Origin: Candidatus Lindowbacteria bacterium RIFCSPLOWO2_12_FULL_62_27
GTDB taxonomy: Bacteria > Lindowbacteria > 2-12-FULL-62-27
Length of the DNA: 64,000 nt
Assembly: GCA_001784175.1 (NCBI GenBank)
Contig: MFPR01000028.1
Coordinates: 69,606-133,605 of the forward strand
Reading direction: 5' to 3'
The translations under genes and the position numbers were made by a program. How positions within the stretch are numbered: the stretch's first letter is position 1; every line of letters starts with the position of its first letter. The notes under the pieces were generated by a model. It made no database searches. It was not told the DNA's origin and worked only from the letters and a program-made list of their open reading frames with translations. Below, piece after piece: positions 8,921-15,205 of the stretch.

Positions 8921-9493
8921 TCATTTTCGTTTCTCCCCCAGAACCGGCAGCGTCGGCTCGATCTTCCTGGCCTCCGCTTCGCCGAACAGCCGCGCATAGG
9001 CCGCAAGAAAGTTCAGCCGAAACGTCCGTTTGTCGCCGATGGCGTGACTCATTTCGTTCGTGTAGAGCCCGATCAGTTTCTCGGCCGACAGCGGTGATGC
9101 CTCGTGAATGGCCTCGACACCCTCCAGGTCGCGGCCGATCCCCCGTAGGGTCTTCATCATCGCAAGATCATGTTTCTCCGGGACCATGACCTCAAGATGT
9201 TTTGCGCCGGGGATGGGGACGGCCTGTAACCGGTCCTCGTAGTTGTAGGGCGTATCCGCCACAGTCACAGGACTCACGATGACTTTCGATCCTGTCTCTT
9301 GATTCACCTTGTCACAGGCGACGAAAAAATCGCGGTCGGTTTCGATGGTATCGATGTCGACAGTTCCGTATCGTGGCGAGTACACCAGCGCGATCGCGCT
9401 GCCGCCGATGATCAGCGCCTTGGTTCGCTTGGCCAATTTTCTGTCCACGCGCTGAAGAAATTCAATCAGCCCCTTGCGCTCAAGCGGGTTCAT
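8921..9493 (-). CDS. Nucleotidyltransferase (AbiEii/DUF6036-like), TA-type partner
   Basis: A 190-residue minimal nucleotidyltransferase: KALIIGGSAIALVYSPRYGTVDIDTIETD carries the GG/GS and D-x-D signature. Proteins of this type act as nucleotidyl-transferring toxins or sugar/RNA-modifying partners in AbiE-like and MNT-like systems. ATG 9493 (MNPLERKGLIEFL) overlaps the upstream regulator stop by 4 bases (ATGA), which decides the start over a much longer open frame. With the winged-helix gene it looks like a two-gene toxin-antitoxin or abortive-infection unit at the island end. Activity is inferred. Confidence 0.75.
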   Translation of the reverse strand: MNPLERKGLIEFLQRVDRKLAKRTKALIIGGSAIALVYSPRYGTVDIDTIETDRDFFVACDKVNQETGSKVIVSPVTVADTPYNYEDRLQAVPIPGAKHLEVMVPEKHDLAMMKTLRGIGRDLEGVEAIHEASPLSAEKLIGLYTNEMSHAIGDKRTFRLNFLAAYARLFGEAEARKIEPTLPVLGEKRK

Positions 9494-10245
9494 GAAAATT
9501 TCACCAGAAGATCCTTGAAGTCTGATTCCGGCACGTTCATGTAAAATCCCCACCGCCGGGCAAGCGGAGGCGTATGCCGGCGAGCCAGTTCTTCCTCGTA
9601 GCGGTTTTTCGGCATAAAAAAGTATTGGCTCCGATGGCGCCGGCCATCCCGAAAATCCGCGGCCCACTCCCGCAACCGCCTGGCCTCCGTGACCCTGCCG
9701 GTCAGATCGAGCAGATAGCCCATGGCCTGCTCGACATCGAGCCGATTGCATTCCTGCCAAAGCTTCTCTCGATCCAGTTTTTCGTGAAGCCGAAACAACA
9801 TGAGCGGCAGGACACGGAATACCGTCCCATCCTGACGGGCCTGCCTTGCCGCCACCGCCAGTGCGCGTTCGAGCGGCAGCCGACGTCCGACCTTGGCTCG
9901 CCGAAGAGGCGCGCCGTGCTCCATGAGCGTGGAAAGAGCCGCGTCGACATTCTCTTCGGCGCCGCCCCCGGTCTCAAATGATTGTGTCAGGAGCTCGCGT
10001 AAAACTCTGCACAACCGGTTGGTGGAATGCCATCCGTAGACCGCCGCTGCCCCGCGCCGCTGCTTGTGCACCAAGCCCGTCCGGACGAACTTGTCCAGCT
10101 CCCGGGCCACGGGATGGTAGGAGCGCCCCACCCGCCGGGAAAACCCCAGCGCGCTGTCTCTTGTCTCGTTCACCATCAGTTCCTGCAACAAGGCCACTCG
10201 TGTCTCGCTTCCAAAGAGTCCTTTGAGAACATTCGTATTATCCAT
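9490..10245 (-). CDS. Winged-helix regulator, partner of nucleotidyltransferase
   Basis: A 251-residue protein. Residues about 5-80 look like an ArsR-like winged helix (FGSETRVALLQELMVNE...RRVGRSYHPVARELDKFVRTGLVHKQRRG). The rest is unrecognised but includes a KNRYEEELARRH region. By position it is the antitoxin/regulator of the downstream nucleotidyltransferase. A near-perfect palindrome covers its start codon and -10 box, which fits autorepression, and the promoter geometry predicts a leaderless mRNA. Confidence 0.7.
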   Translation of the reverse strand: MDNTNVLKGLFGSETRVALLQELMVNETRDSALGFSRRVGRSYHPVARELDKFVRTGLVHKQRRGAAAVYGWHSTNRLCRVLRELLTQSFETGGGAEENVDAALSTLMEHGAPLRRAKVGRRLPLERALAVAARQARQDGTVFRVLPLMLFRLHEKLDREKLWQECNRLDVEQAMGYLLDLTGRVTEARRLREWAADFRDGRRHRSQYFFMPKNRYEEELARRHTPPLARRWGFYMNVPESDFKDLLVKFS

Positions 10246-10257
10246 TTAATGAATAAT
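10237..10257. promoter_or_regulatory. Palindromic operator over the start of the winged-helix gene
   Basis: A 21-base near-perfect palindrome with outer arms ATTAT/ATAAT and inner CAT/ATG, one mismatched pair. It covers both the start codon (10243-10245) and most of the -10 box. This is a natural site for self-repression by the encoded winged-helix protein. Confidence 0.55.
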
Positions 10258-10282
10258 ACAACGATACGCCCGAACAAGTCAA
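10253..10282 (-). promoter_or_regulatory. Promoter of the winged-helix/nucleotidyltransferase operon
   Basis: Minus strand: -35 TTGACT (10282-10277), 18-base spacer, -10 TATTAT (10258-10253). Only seven bases separate the -10 box from ATG 10245, so transcription would begin at or next to the start codon. Confidence 0.6.
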
Positions 10283-10285
10283 ATC

Positions 10286-11509
10286 TCAAGCCGCCTTGCG
10301 AGCACCCCTCCAAGTACGCATTTTCTCCCCAATGGACTGAATTTGCTCCTTGGTGGACGGTTTAGTGTAGTACCTGGCAATCGTCTCAGGCGTGTTGCCG
10401 GAATGTGTGGCAATCTCACGGTCTTTGACACTTGCCGATTGTAGTTCGCCGATCATGTTGTGTCTGGCGGAGAAGGGCGCGACATATTTCACCCCCGCCT
10501 TCTTCAAAACCCGGTTCCACGTCTGGCGCATGTTGCTCCGTTCTTTGGCTCGCAAAAGAAATGTTCCTTTCGCCGGTTGGCCATGTTCATCGATAAACCC
10601 ACGCTCTCGACTGAATTGAAACCCGATGTGCTTGGCATATACCTCCAGCAACTCATATACCTCGTCCGGCAAATACGAGTTCGAAGGTGTGCCGGCTTCT
10701 TTGAAGAATTTGCTCTTGTGGACTTCAGGTCGAATGTAAAGCAATCCTTCGGACGGAGAAAAATCCTCGAAGCGGAGGCGGTTGAATACGGATGGCCGAA
10801 GCCCCATCCAGACATTCAGTCCGATCCAGATGGCGCGCGGATCCCGCCACTGCTTTACAACGTCGCAGATACTGATTTTGTCCTCGTCGGAAATCGGCTG
10901 TCTCATGTTCGGAAATTTTCGTGGTTGCGGCCGCCGTCTGATCCTCGAAGCCAGGACTTCGTTGGACTTTGCTTCAAACACGGGATTGACGCGATACAAT
11001 TCACGTGCGACAGCAAGTCCGTACAGTTTGTGAAGCAGCCGCAAGCACATGACAAGCGTTCTCTCGCTCCTGCCGCTCTGGCGCATCCACCCCGCGAAAT
11101 CCACTATGGATGTTCCAGAAACAAAATGCTTTCGGTTGCAAGTCCGTAGATATTCGAAACAGAGGTTGAACAACGAGTAGTCCTTCCCGTCTGTGTACAG
11201 AACTGAGTATCGCGGCCGGTTCGTCTTTGACATGGATTTGCGTACATCACCCGTTTTGATCAGCCCTTCAACCATTTTTTCGAATGTGGTTATAGGCGAC
11301 CGGCGCGGTTCGACCTTGCCGTCGTTCTTCATGAGATTTGCTCGCTCAATAACGCGGGCATCACGAGCGTCGGTAGGCTTGGGATAACCACTACGCCATA
11401 CAGGTGTTCCCTTCCATTGAACACAATAAGCATACTTCTTGATCGAATCCTTCGGCGACTTCGCGTTCAAATACACGCCTTCGTACTTGGTCTTGATCCA
11501 CTGGTTCAT
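10286..11509 (-). CDS. Tyrosine recombinase/integrase (second integrase of island)
   Basis: A 407-residue phage-type tyrosine recombinase. The C-terminal catalytic part shows arginine I in MGLRPSVFNRLRFEDF, the box II arginine in PFSARHNMIG, an ATHSGNT segment and nucleophile tyrosine in IARYYTKPS. The box II histidine normally three residues before the arginine is replaced by phenylalanine. ATG 11509 (MNQWIKTKYEG) overlaps the stop of the excisionase-like gene by 4 bases, which supports this start over one 12 codons upstream. It lies in the middle of the tRNA-Pro island, so it probably came with a separate element. Confidence 0.88.
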   Translation of the reverse strand: MNQWIKTKYEGVYLNAKSPKDSIKKYAYCVQWKGTPVWRSGYPKPTDARDARVIERANLMKNDGKVEPRRSPITTFEKMVEGLIKTGDVRKSMSKTNRPRYSVLYTDGKDYSLFNLCFEYLRTCNRKHFVSGTSIVDFAGWMRQSGRSERTLVMCLRLLHKLYGLAVARELYRVNPVFEAKSNEVLASRIRRRPQPRKFPNMRQPISDEDKISICDVVKQWRDPRAIWIGLNVWMGLRPSVFNRLRFEDFSPSEGLLYIRPEVHKSKFFKEAGTPSNSYLPDEVYELLEVYAKHIGFQFSRERGFIDEHGQPAKGTFLLRAKERSNMRQTWNRVLKKAGVKYVAPFSARHNMIGELQSASVKDREIATHSGNTPETIARYYTKPSTKEQIQSIGEKMRTWRGARKAA

Positions 11510-11961
11510 CGGGAGAGGCCCTCCACTACGTTGTTGGCAGCCCACCGATCGAGATCCTCCCGGCGAAACCGCTTGTGTTGATACCGGCCGTTGCCTTTCA
11601 CAACGCCGGTCACCGGCACAAATGGAATCCGACCCTTGGCAACCAGTTTCCTGAATTGCGAAAGCGTCGGCCCCAAATATTTAGCGGCCGCCGGAGCATC
11701 CAGCAGGCACCCCTCCCCGTGGGAAACCGAGTCTGCCTTAGGGCCGCCCGCCCGCGTCAAGGTATCGCTCTGACGCTGATACCATCCGAAATTTGACAGT
11801 GTCGTAATAATTTGCTGGAAGGGCGTAGAATCAATTTCATCCTGGTTGATCACTTCATAATCGAGAAATAGCGTTTCCAGATCCGCTTTGAAAAAAATCC
11901 TATCGCGTGGCGCCATTTGCTCATATCCGAAAAGTTCTTCAATTTCCTTTCGAGTTTTCAT
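11506..11961 (-). CDS. Excisionase-like helix-turn-helix protein
   Basis: A 151-residue protein. The C-terminal half (LDAPAAAKYLGPTLSQFRKLV...YQHKRFRREDLDRWA) is a MerR/AlpA-type HTH_17 domain, typical of excisionases and directionality factors. The N-terminal 75 residues are unrecognised. Translationally coupled to the integrase gene downstream (ATGA overlap), it fits a xis-int cassette. Confidence 0.75.
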   Translation of the reverse strand: MKTRKEIEELFGYEQMAPRDRIFFKADLETLFLDYEVINQDEIDSTPFQQIITTLSNFGWYQRQSDTLTRAGGPKADSVSHGEGCLLDAPAAAKYLGPTLSQFRKLVAKGRIPFVPVTGVVKGNGRYQHKRFRREDLDRWAANNVVEGLSR

Positions 11962-12003
11962 TGCCGAAACATCCCCTCTCTATCGTTGGTTTCAATATCT
12001 ATC

Positions 12004-12072
12004 AAAACTTTCCCTTGCTGAAAGTTTTTTTTGTTTTGACAGCCCACACGCAAGTTATCCACAATATCCACA
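12004..12072. other. Possible replication origin: tandem DnaA boxes beside a hairpin
   Basis: TTATCCACA (12055-12063, exact DnaA-box consensus) is followed without a gap by ATATCCACA (12064-12072, one mismatch). To the left, AAAACTTT and AAAGTTTT form an 8-bp-arm hairpin ending in a run of T. The segment lies in the 197-bp gap between the xis-like gene and the replisome-organizer-like gene. Origin function is inferred. Confidence 0.45.
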
Positions 12073-12125
12073 ACTCCCTCTTGGACCACCCCAGTCAGTT
12101 GGTTTGCATAGGTCGGTCAGACCGC

Positions 12126-12165
12126 TCCCTGATGGGACCGCCATGGAGTGGCGGTCCATCAGGGA
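12126..12165. repeat. Long hairpin at the end of the replisome-organizer-like gene
   Basis: Arms of 17-18 bases (TCCCTGATGG-g-ACCGCCA against TGGCGGTCCATCAGGGA) pair with one bulged base around a five-base loop. It overlaps the gene's last codons (stop at 12159) and may be a terminator without a T tract, a processing site or a mobile palindrome. Confidence 0.7.
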
Positions 12166-12623
12166 CTTCTTGGACGCGAAGGCAGCACCGGTGATTTGGC
12201 CACGATAGAAGGATTAGGGCATTGCCCGGCCGATGCTTGGGCATTGCTTGAAGCATCGCCCGTAGCATTCTTCGCCCATTTTTTCCAACGTTCTTTGGCT
12301 GCGTGCTTTGCGCGTTTGTGAAATGCGGCCAGATGTCCGGAATGTTCGAGCCAGGCATGGATTCTGTACCCATTTTCTATTTTATCCAAAAAGCCAACTG
12401 TCAACATTGCTTCGACCATTTTACCCGCTTCGCCCCACCAGCCAACTGCCGCCTCTATCTCTTCTGGTGAATGGTCGGCCAATTTGCCATTCCGTGAATG
12501 GTGATTGCCCGTATAGCACCATAGCCGGATCGGTAGAATATCGGCGTTTTTCCCAAGCAACCCTACGAGTCGCATCGTCTTTCGATGTGAAAAGAAATTC
12601 AGGTCAAGATTGAAGTAGGCCAT
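12159..12623 (-). CDS. Phage replisome organizer-like protein (Lin1244/Lin1753-type N-terminus)
   Basis: A 154-residue protein. MAYFNLDLNFFSHRKTMRLVGLLGKNADILPIRLWCYTG...GYRIHAWLEHSGHLAAFHKRAKHAAKERW resembles the N-terminal domain of DnaD-like phage replisome organizers. Such proteins load the host replication machinery at phage or plasmid origins. The usual longer C-terminal region is missing, so it may be a short form. It is transcribed leftward from the divergent control region, towards the DnaA boxes. Confidence 0.65.
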   Translation of the reverse strand: MAYFNLDLNFFSHRKTMRLVGLLGKNADILPIRLWCYTGNHHSRNGKLADHSPEEIEAAVGWWGEAGKMVEAMLTVGFLDKIENGYRIHAWLEHSGHLAAFHKRAKHAAKERWKKWAKNATGDASSNAQASAGQCPNPSIVAKSPVLPSRPRSP

Positions 12624-12681
12624 TGCCGGCGACTCCTGCGTTTGTTGAATCAGATCCCGACCCTGTGGTGTTGTGACGCAT
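12604..12681 (-). CDS. Short leader-type peptide (25 codons) with strong ribosome-binding site
   Basis: ATG 12681 is preceded eight bases upstream by AAGGAGGT, the strongest Shine-Dalgarno match in the neighbourhood. The frame encodes 25 residues (MRHNTTGSGSDSTNAGVAGN then GLLQS) and stops inside the start region of the replisome-organizer-like gene, whose own ATG (12623) lacks a good site. Translation of this peptide may therefore feed ribosomes into that gene. No homology is claimed. Confidence 0.4.
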   Translation of the reverse strand: MRHNTTGSGSDSTNAGVAGNGLLQS

Positions 12682-12703
12682 ATTCCCCCACCTCCTTATA
12701 GTG

Positions 12704-12746
12704 AAAAAAAAAACGCCGCGATGTGTCCCGGCAAGGACTCGCGGCG
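12704..12746 (-). terminator. Intrinsic terminator in the leader of the leftward operon
   Basis: Minus strand: CGCCGCGA and TCGCGGCG arms around a 17-base loop, followed directly by ten T residues. It lies downstream of the leftward promoter and upstream of the first ribosome-binding site, so it could attenuate the operon. Confidence 0.7.
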
Positions 12747-12869
12747 TGGTAAACACCTAGGCCAAATGATTCATCTGCCGGGACACTGTCTGAAATATAA
12801 GCAATCGGGTCATCCGATGTCGAAAGTGATCCTTGTCCCAGATCCTTTTCGGCAACGGCCACTACAAAT

Positions 12870-12896
12870 CTATAGTCATCAATCTGCCGACTATAG
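12870..12896. promoter_or_regulatory. Operator-like inverted repeat of the divergent control region
   Basis: CTATAGTC (12870-12877) and GACTATAG (12889-12896) form a perfect 8-bp inverted repeat whose right arm overlaps the leftward -10 box. A second imperfect palindrome, CTTGA...TCAAG, covers the -35 at 12905-12922. Likely targets of the adjacent XRE repressor. Confidence 0.55.
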
Positions 12897-12921
12897 TAAA
12901 CAACCTTGATATATTTGTCAA
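12893..12921 (-). promoter_or_regulatory. Leftward promoter of the phage-like control region
   Basis: Minus strand: consensus -35 TTGACA (12921-12916), 17-base spacer, -10 TACTAT (12898-12893). It would drive the leader, the replisome-organizer-like gene and possibly xis-int. Confidence 0.65.
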
Positions 12922-12943
12922 GATGAATTGGTAAATATTTCGC

Positions 12944-12972
12944 TTGCTATCAGTCTGCGACCGCGGTATTAT
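12944..12972 (+). promoter_or_regulatory. Rightward promoter of the XRE repressor gene
   Basis: -35 TTGCTA (12944-12949), 17-base spacer, -10 TATTAT (12967-12972), 39 bases before the repressor ATG, which has GTGGAGGA upstream. Confidence 0.65.
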
Positions 12973-13011
12973 ACTTTTACTCAAAACAGATTGTCGTGGA
13001 GGATAAAATCA

Positions 13012-13416
13012 ATGCGTTCTAAATCCAAACGGACGGCGATAGGGGATGCGGTGGCCGAGATCGAGGCAAAGGGTAGAAAATTTCAAACGTTTGGAGAATA
13101 TCTCAAATATTTAAGAAAAGAGGCGAGACTAAGTCTTCGAGAAGTTGAGGCAAAGTCCGAGGTTTCCAATGCATACATCTCTTTGCTGGAACGGAATAAA
13201 CGTGGTCGTCCGACTGTGGACGTGTTGAAAAACATTGCAAACGCTTACTCCGTGCCAGTAAGTGAAATGTTGATAATGGCCGGCACCAAGATGCCCACTG
13301 CGTATGAAAGGGCTGAAATGTCGCCGGACGAAGACTTTCTACTTGGCCGGTTTAGACGTTTATCGCCGGAAAAAAAATTGGCGCTAAAAGAATTTATTTG
13401 TTTTCTGGCTCGATGA
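13012..13416 (+). CDS. XRE-family helix-turn-helix transcriptional regulator
   Basis: A 134-residue repressor-like protein. Residues about 25-85 form the HTH_3 domain (FGEYLKYLRKEARLSLREVEAKSEVSNAYISLLERNKRGRPTVDVLKNIANAYSV); the C-terminal 50 residues are a short helical tail. ATG 13012 is chosen because GTGGAGGA lies ten bases upstream; the longer in-frame start lies upstream of the promoter. It faces the leftward operon across a region with two promoters and palindromic operators, as in a phage or ICE immunity switch. Confidence 0.9.
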   Translation: MRSKSKRTAIGDAVAEIEAKGRKFQTFGEYLKYLRKEARLSLREVEAKSEVSNAYISLLERNKRGRPTVDVLKNIANAYSVPVSEMLIMAGTKMPTAYERAEMSPDEDFLLGRFRRLSPEKKLALKEFICFLAR

Positions 13417-13530
13417 AGCGATTCCGATTAACCATCGGTTCACGGATAGAACGGGAAATTCCTTTTTCAAGAGCGTGTCAAACCATCGGATTCTGCGGTG
13501 CATGTCTTCGATCCATTCCTGACAGAATTA

Positions 13531-14250
13531 TTATCGGCCATTCTTTGACCTCTTAATAAAATTCTCAATCGTTATGGGGCGGGCGCCGATGGATTGCAAA
13601 TATTTATTTTCCGAGGATTCTAATGTCAGCACGGATTTGCCGAGGGAAATCAAGGTGCGGCACAGTTTTTCAGTCAGGCCGCCGGGGGCCGCGTGGGCTA
13701 CGAAGACTTCGTGGGCCAGGGCGGCGATGAAGAGGTTGCGTTTTTCGGCTAGGTCGGAGGTGACGCGGCGGTGTTTGGCGGGGAAGGGAGAGACGATCAG
13801 GATGCGGCCGGAGTCCAGGCCGGGCTTCAGATGTTTGGGCGGGGGCATGCCCTCGATGCCCCGCGCGGGACAGAGGATGATGGGCTGTGAGCCGCGCAGG
13901 AGAAGATCGAGACATTCCTTCTCCATGGGCGTGTGAAAGCCGCCGATGATCGGGATGCCGGCGTCCCGGGCGGCTCGGACGAGGTCGTACAGTTTCAGAA
14001 TCAGGTCGCCGGGACAGCGGATGGAACAAAAGAGGGCCATGGGGCGGGATTTCAAAAGCTCCGCATTGCCGATCAGGGTGATGTCCGGTGGGCGCTTGCC
14101 GAAAAATTGCCGGACGGCCGCGGGATAGCCGGTGCTGTCGGACAATAACACGGACGGCGCCGCCAGGACTGGGTCGGGTGACTTCATCGCGCCTGACTTC
14201 CTGTCCACTTTGTCCCCTTTATGTCCCCTTTGCGCGGCTGGAGCTTTCAT
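13531..14250 (-). CDS. DprA-like SLOG-domain protein
   Basis: A 239-residue protein with the DprA/Smf Rossmann-like core: SIRCPGDLILKLYDLVRAARDAGIPIIGGFHTPMEKECLDLLLRG, then GRILIVSPF, SDLAEKRNLFIAALAHEVFVAHAAPGGLTEKL. It is close to DprA-like proteins met beside mobile and defence genes, lacking the SAM and winged-helix domains of competence DprA. SLOG folds bind nucleotides or their derivatives. It overlaps the upstream NYN gene by 4 bases (ATGA), so the two are probably co-translated. A nucleotide-sensing or ssDNA-linked role is inferred. Confidence 0.8.
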   Translation of the reverse strand: MKAPAAQRGHKGDKVDRKSGAMKSPDPVLAAPSVLLSDSTGYPAAVRQFFGKRPPDITLIGNAELLKSRPMALFCSIRCPGDLILKLYDLVRAARDAGIPIIGGFHTPMEKECLDLLLRGSQPIILCPARGIEGMPPPKHLKPGLDSGRILIVSPFPAKHRRVTSDLAEKRNLFIAALAHEVFVAHAAPGGLTEKLCRTLISLGKSVLTLESSENKYLQSIGARPITIENFIKRSKNGR

Positions 14251-14873
14251 GGCAGTTTTCTATAATCCCGACGATCGATGCAGGAATCATATAATTCCCG
14301 ATCGATTTTGAGCCAGTCCGTTTTGTTGATCCCCCTCGTGTTTCTTGTTCGGTCGCTGACGGGGAAAGCCGACGCCAATTTGATCCAGCGGCCATGCGCC
14401 CGGGATATGTCGCGAACTTCATCCACAACTTCGGACAGATCCTGATCCTGGCTCAAGAGGACGGCGACATCATAAACGTTATCGATGGCGAGGCGCAGGA
14501 CATCGAGGGCGATTCGAACGTCGATGCCCTTTTCCCGGCCGATCCGAACCTTCGTTTCACGGCCATCCGGCAACCGGACCGGTTCGTGCCTGTACTTGAG
14601 CGTGCGCCGGAAGGTGTGGACTCCGATTCGTCCCATGTGATCCAGTTTGGCGTTCCAGAATTGCCGCCACATGGGATTGTCCGTCTCGTCCGGAATGCCG
14701 GTGTAAAATCGGGTTTGGGTCAGGGACCAGGACTTGTCAAGACAAATCCGTTGGGCCAGCTTGAGCGGGTCGTAGTTCGGATAGGTAAACCCGAAGGCTT
14801 CTTTGGCGGCGAAATATAGATTCTGTCCGTCAATAAAAACTACGGCCCGCTTCGTGGCAGGTTCAGTCAGCAT
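14247..14873 (-). CDS. NYN-domain ribonuclease-like protein (LabA/DUF88 family)
   Basis: A 208-residue protein with a PIN-like NYN fold. The acidic residues expected at the metal site are visible: VVFIDGQNLY near residue 12, EKGIDVRIALDVL near 118-130 and LLSQDQDLSEVV near 142-153. These proteins are predicted or shown RNases. The start ATG 14873 (MLTEPATKRAVV) is preferred over an ATG 12 codons upstream because it matches the family start. It overlaps the DprA-like gene downstream, forming a tight pair within the leftward defence-type cluster. Confidence 0.85.
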   Translation of the reverse strand: MLTEPATKRAVVFIDGQNLYFAAKEAFGFTYPNYDPLKLAQRICLDKSWSLTQTRFYTGIPDETDNPMWRQFWNAKLDHMGRIGVHTFRRTLKYRHEPVRLPDGRETKVRIGREKGIDVRIALDVLRLAIDNVYDVAVLLSQDQDLSEVVDEVRDISRAHGRWIKLASAFPVSDRTRNTRGINKTDWLKIDRELYDSCIDRRDYRKLP

Positions 14874-15177
14874 GGAAATTGCACCAGGACAAAAAATAAC
14901 CCCGCCCAAGGCCAGTAGTTAAAACCAGCGTGTCGAGCGGGGAACAAGTATCTGTTACCTTTGCTACACCGGTATTATCGGCCACTGAAATGAAAAAGTC
15001 AAGAATTCCGGAAGATATCCCGGCGTGGCGGTCGGACGCGGGAAGGTCCTCGAACAAAAAGACGCTGAAAAATCGCCGCAGTAAGGCGTCGCCGTCCACG
15101 AAGTCGCGAAGCGCCCGCCGTTCGGCCGCGAATTCCTTCTGCACGGAACTGATGAAGAGACGCAGTTTCCCGGTCAT
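14863..15177 (-). pseudogene. DUF4062 protein remnant
   Basis: The first 51 or so residues (MTGKLRLFISSVQKEFAAER...DALLRRFFSVFLFEDLPASDRHA) match the start of DUF4062 proteins, which normally continue for hundreds of residues into AAA or helix-turn-helix domains. After about base 15025 the similarity stops and the remaining 50 codons look random. A full-length gene seems to have been cut by a deletion at this spot. It sits between the TPR/membrane gene and the NYN gene. Confidence 0.7.
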
Positions 15178-15205
15178 TTGGAAATCACGGGGCCAGTTCT
15201 ACGAT

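Noticed and set aside
12650..12862. Possible 70-codon minus-strand gene in the control region
   Set aside because: Some of its residues look protein-like, but the frame runs through the intrinsic terminator hairpin and the strong ribosome site of the 25-codon ORF, so I treat the region as leader.
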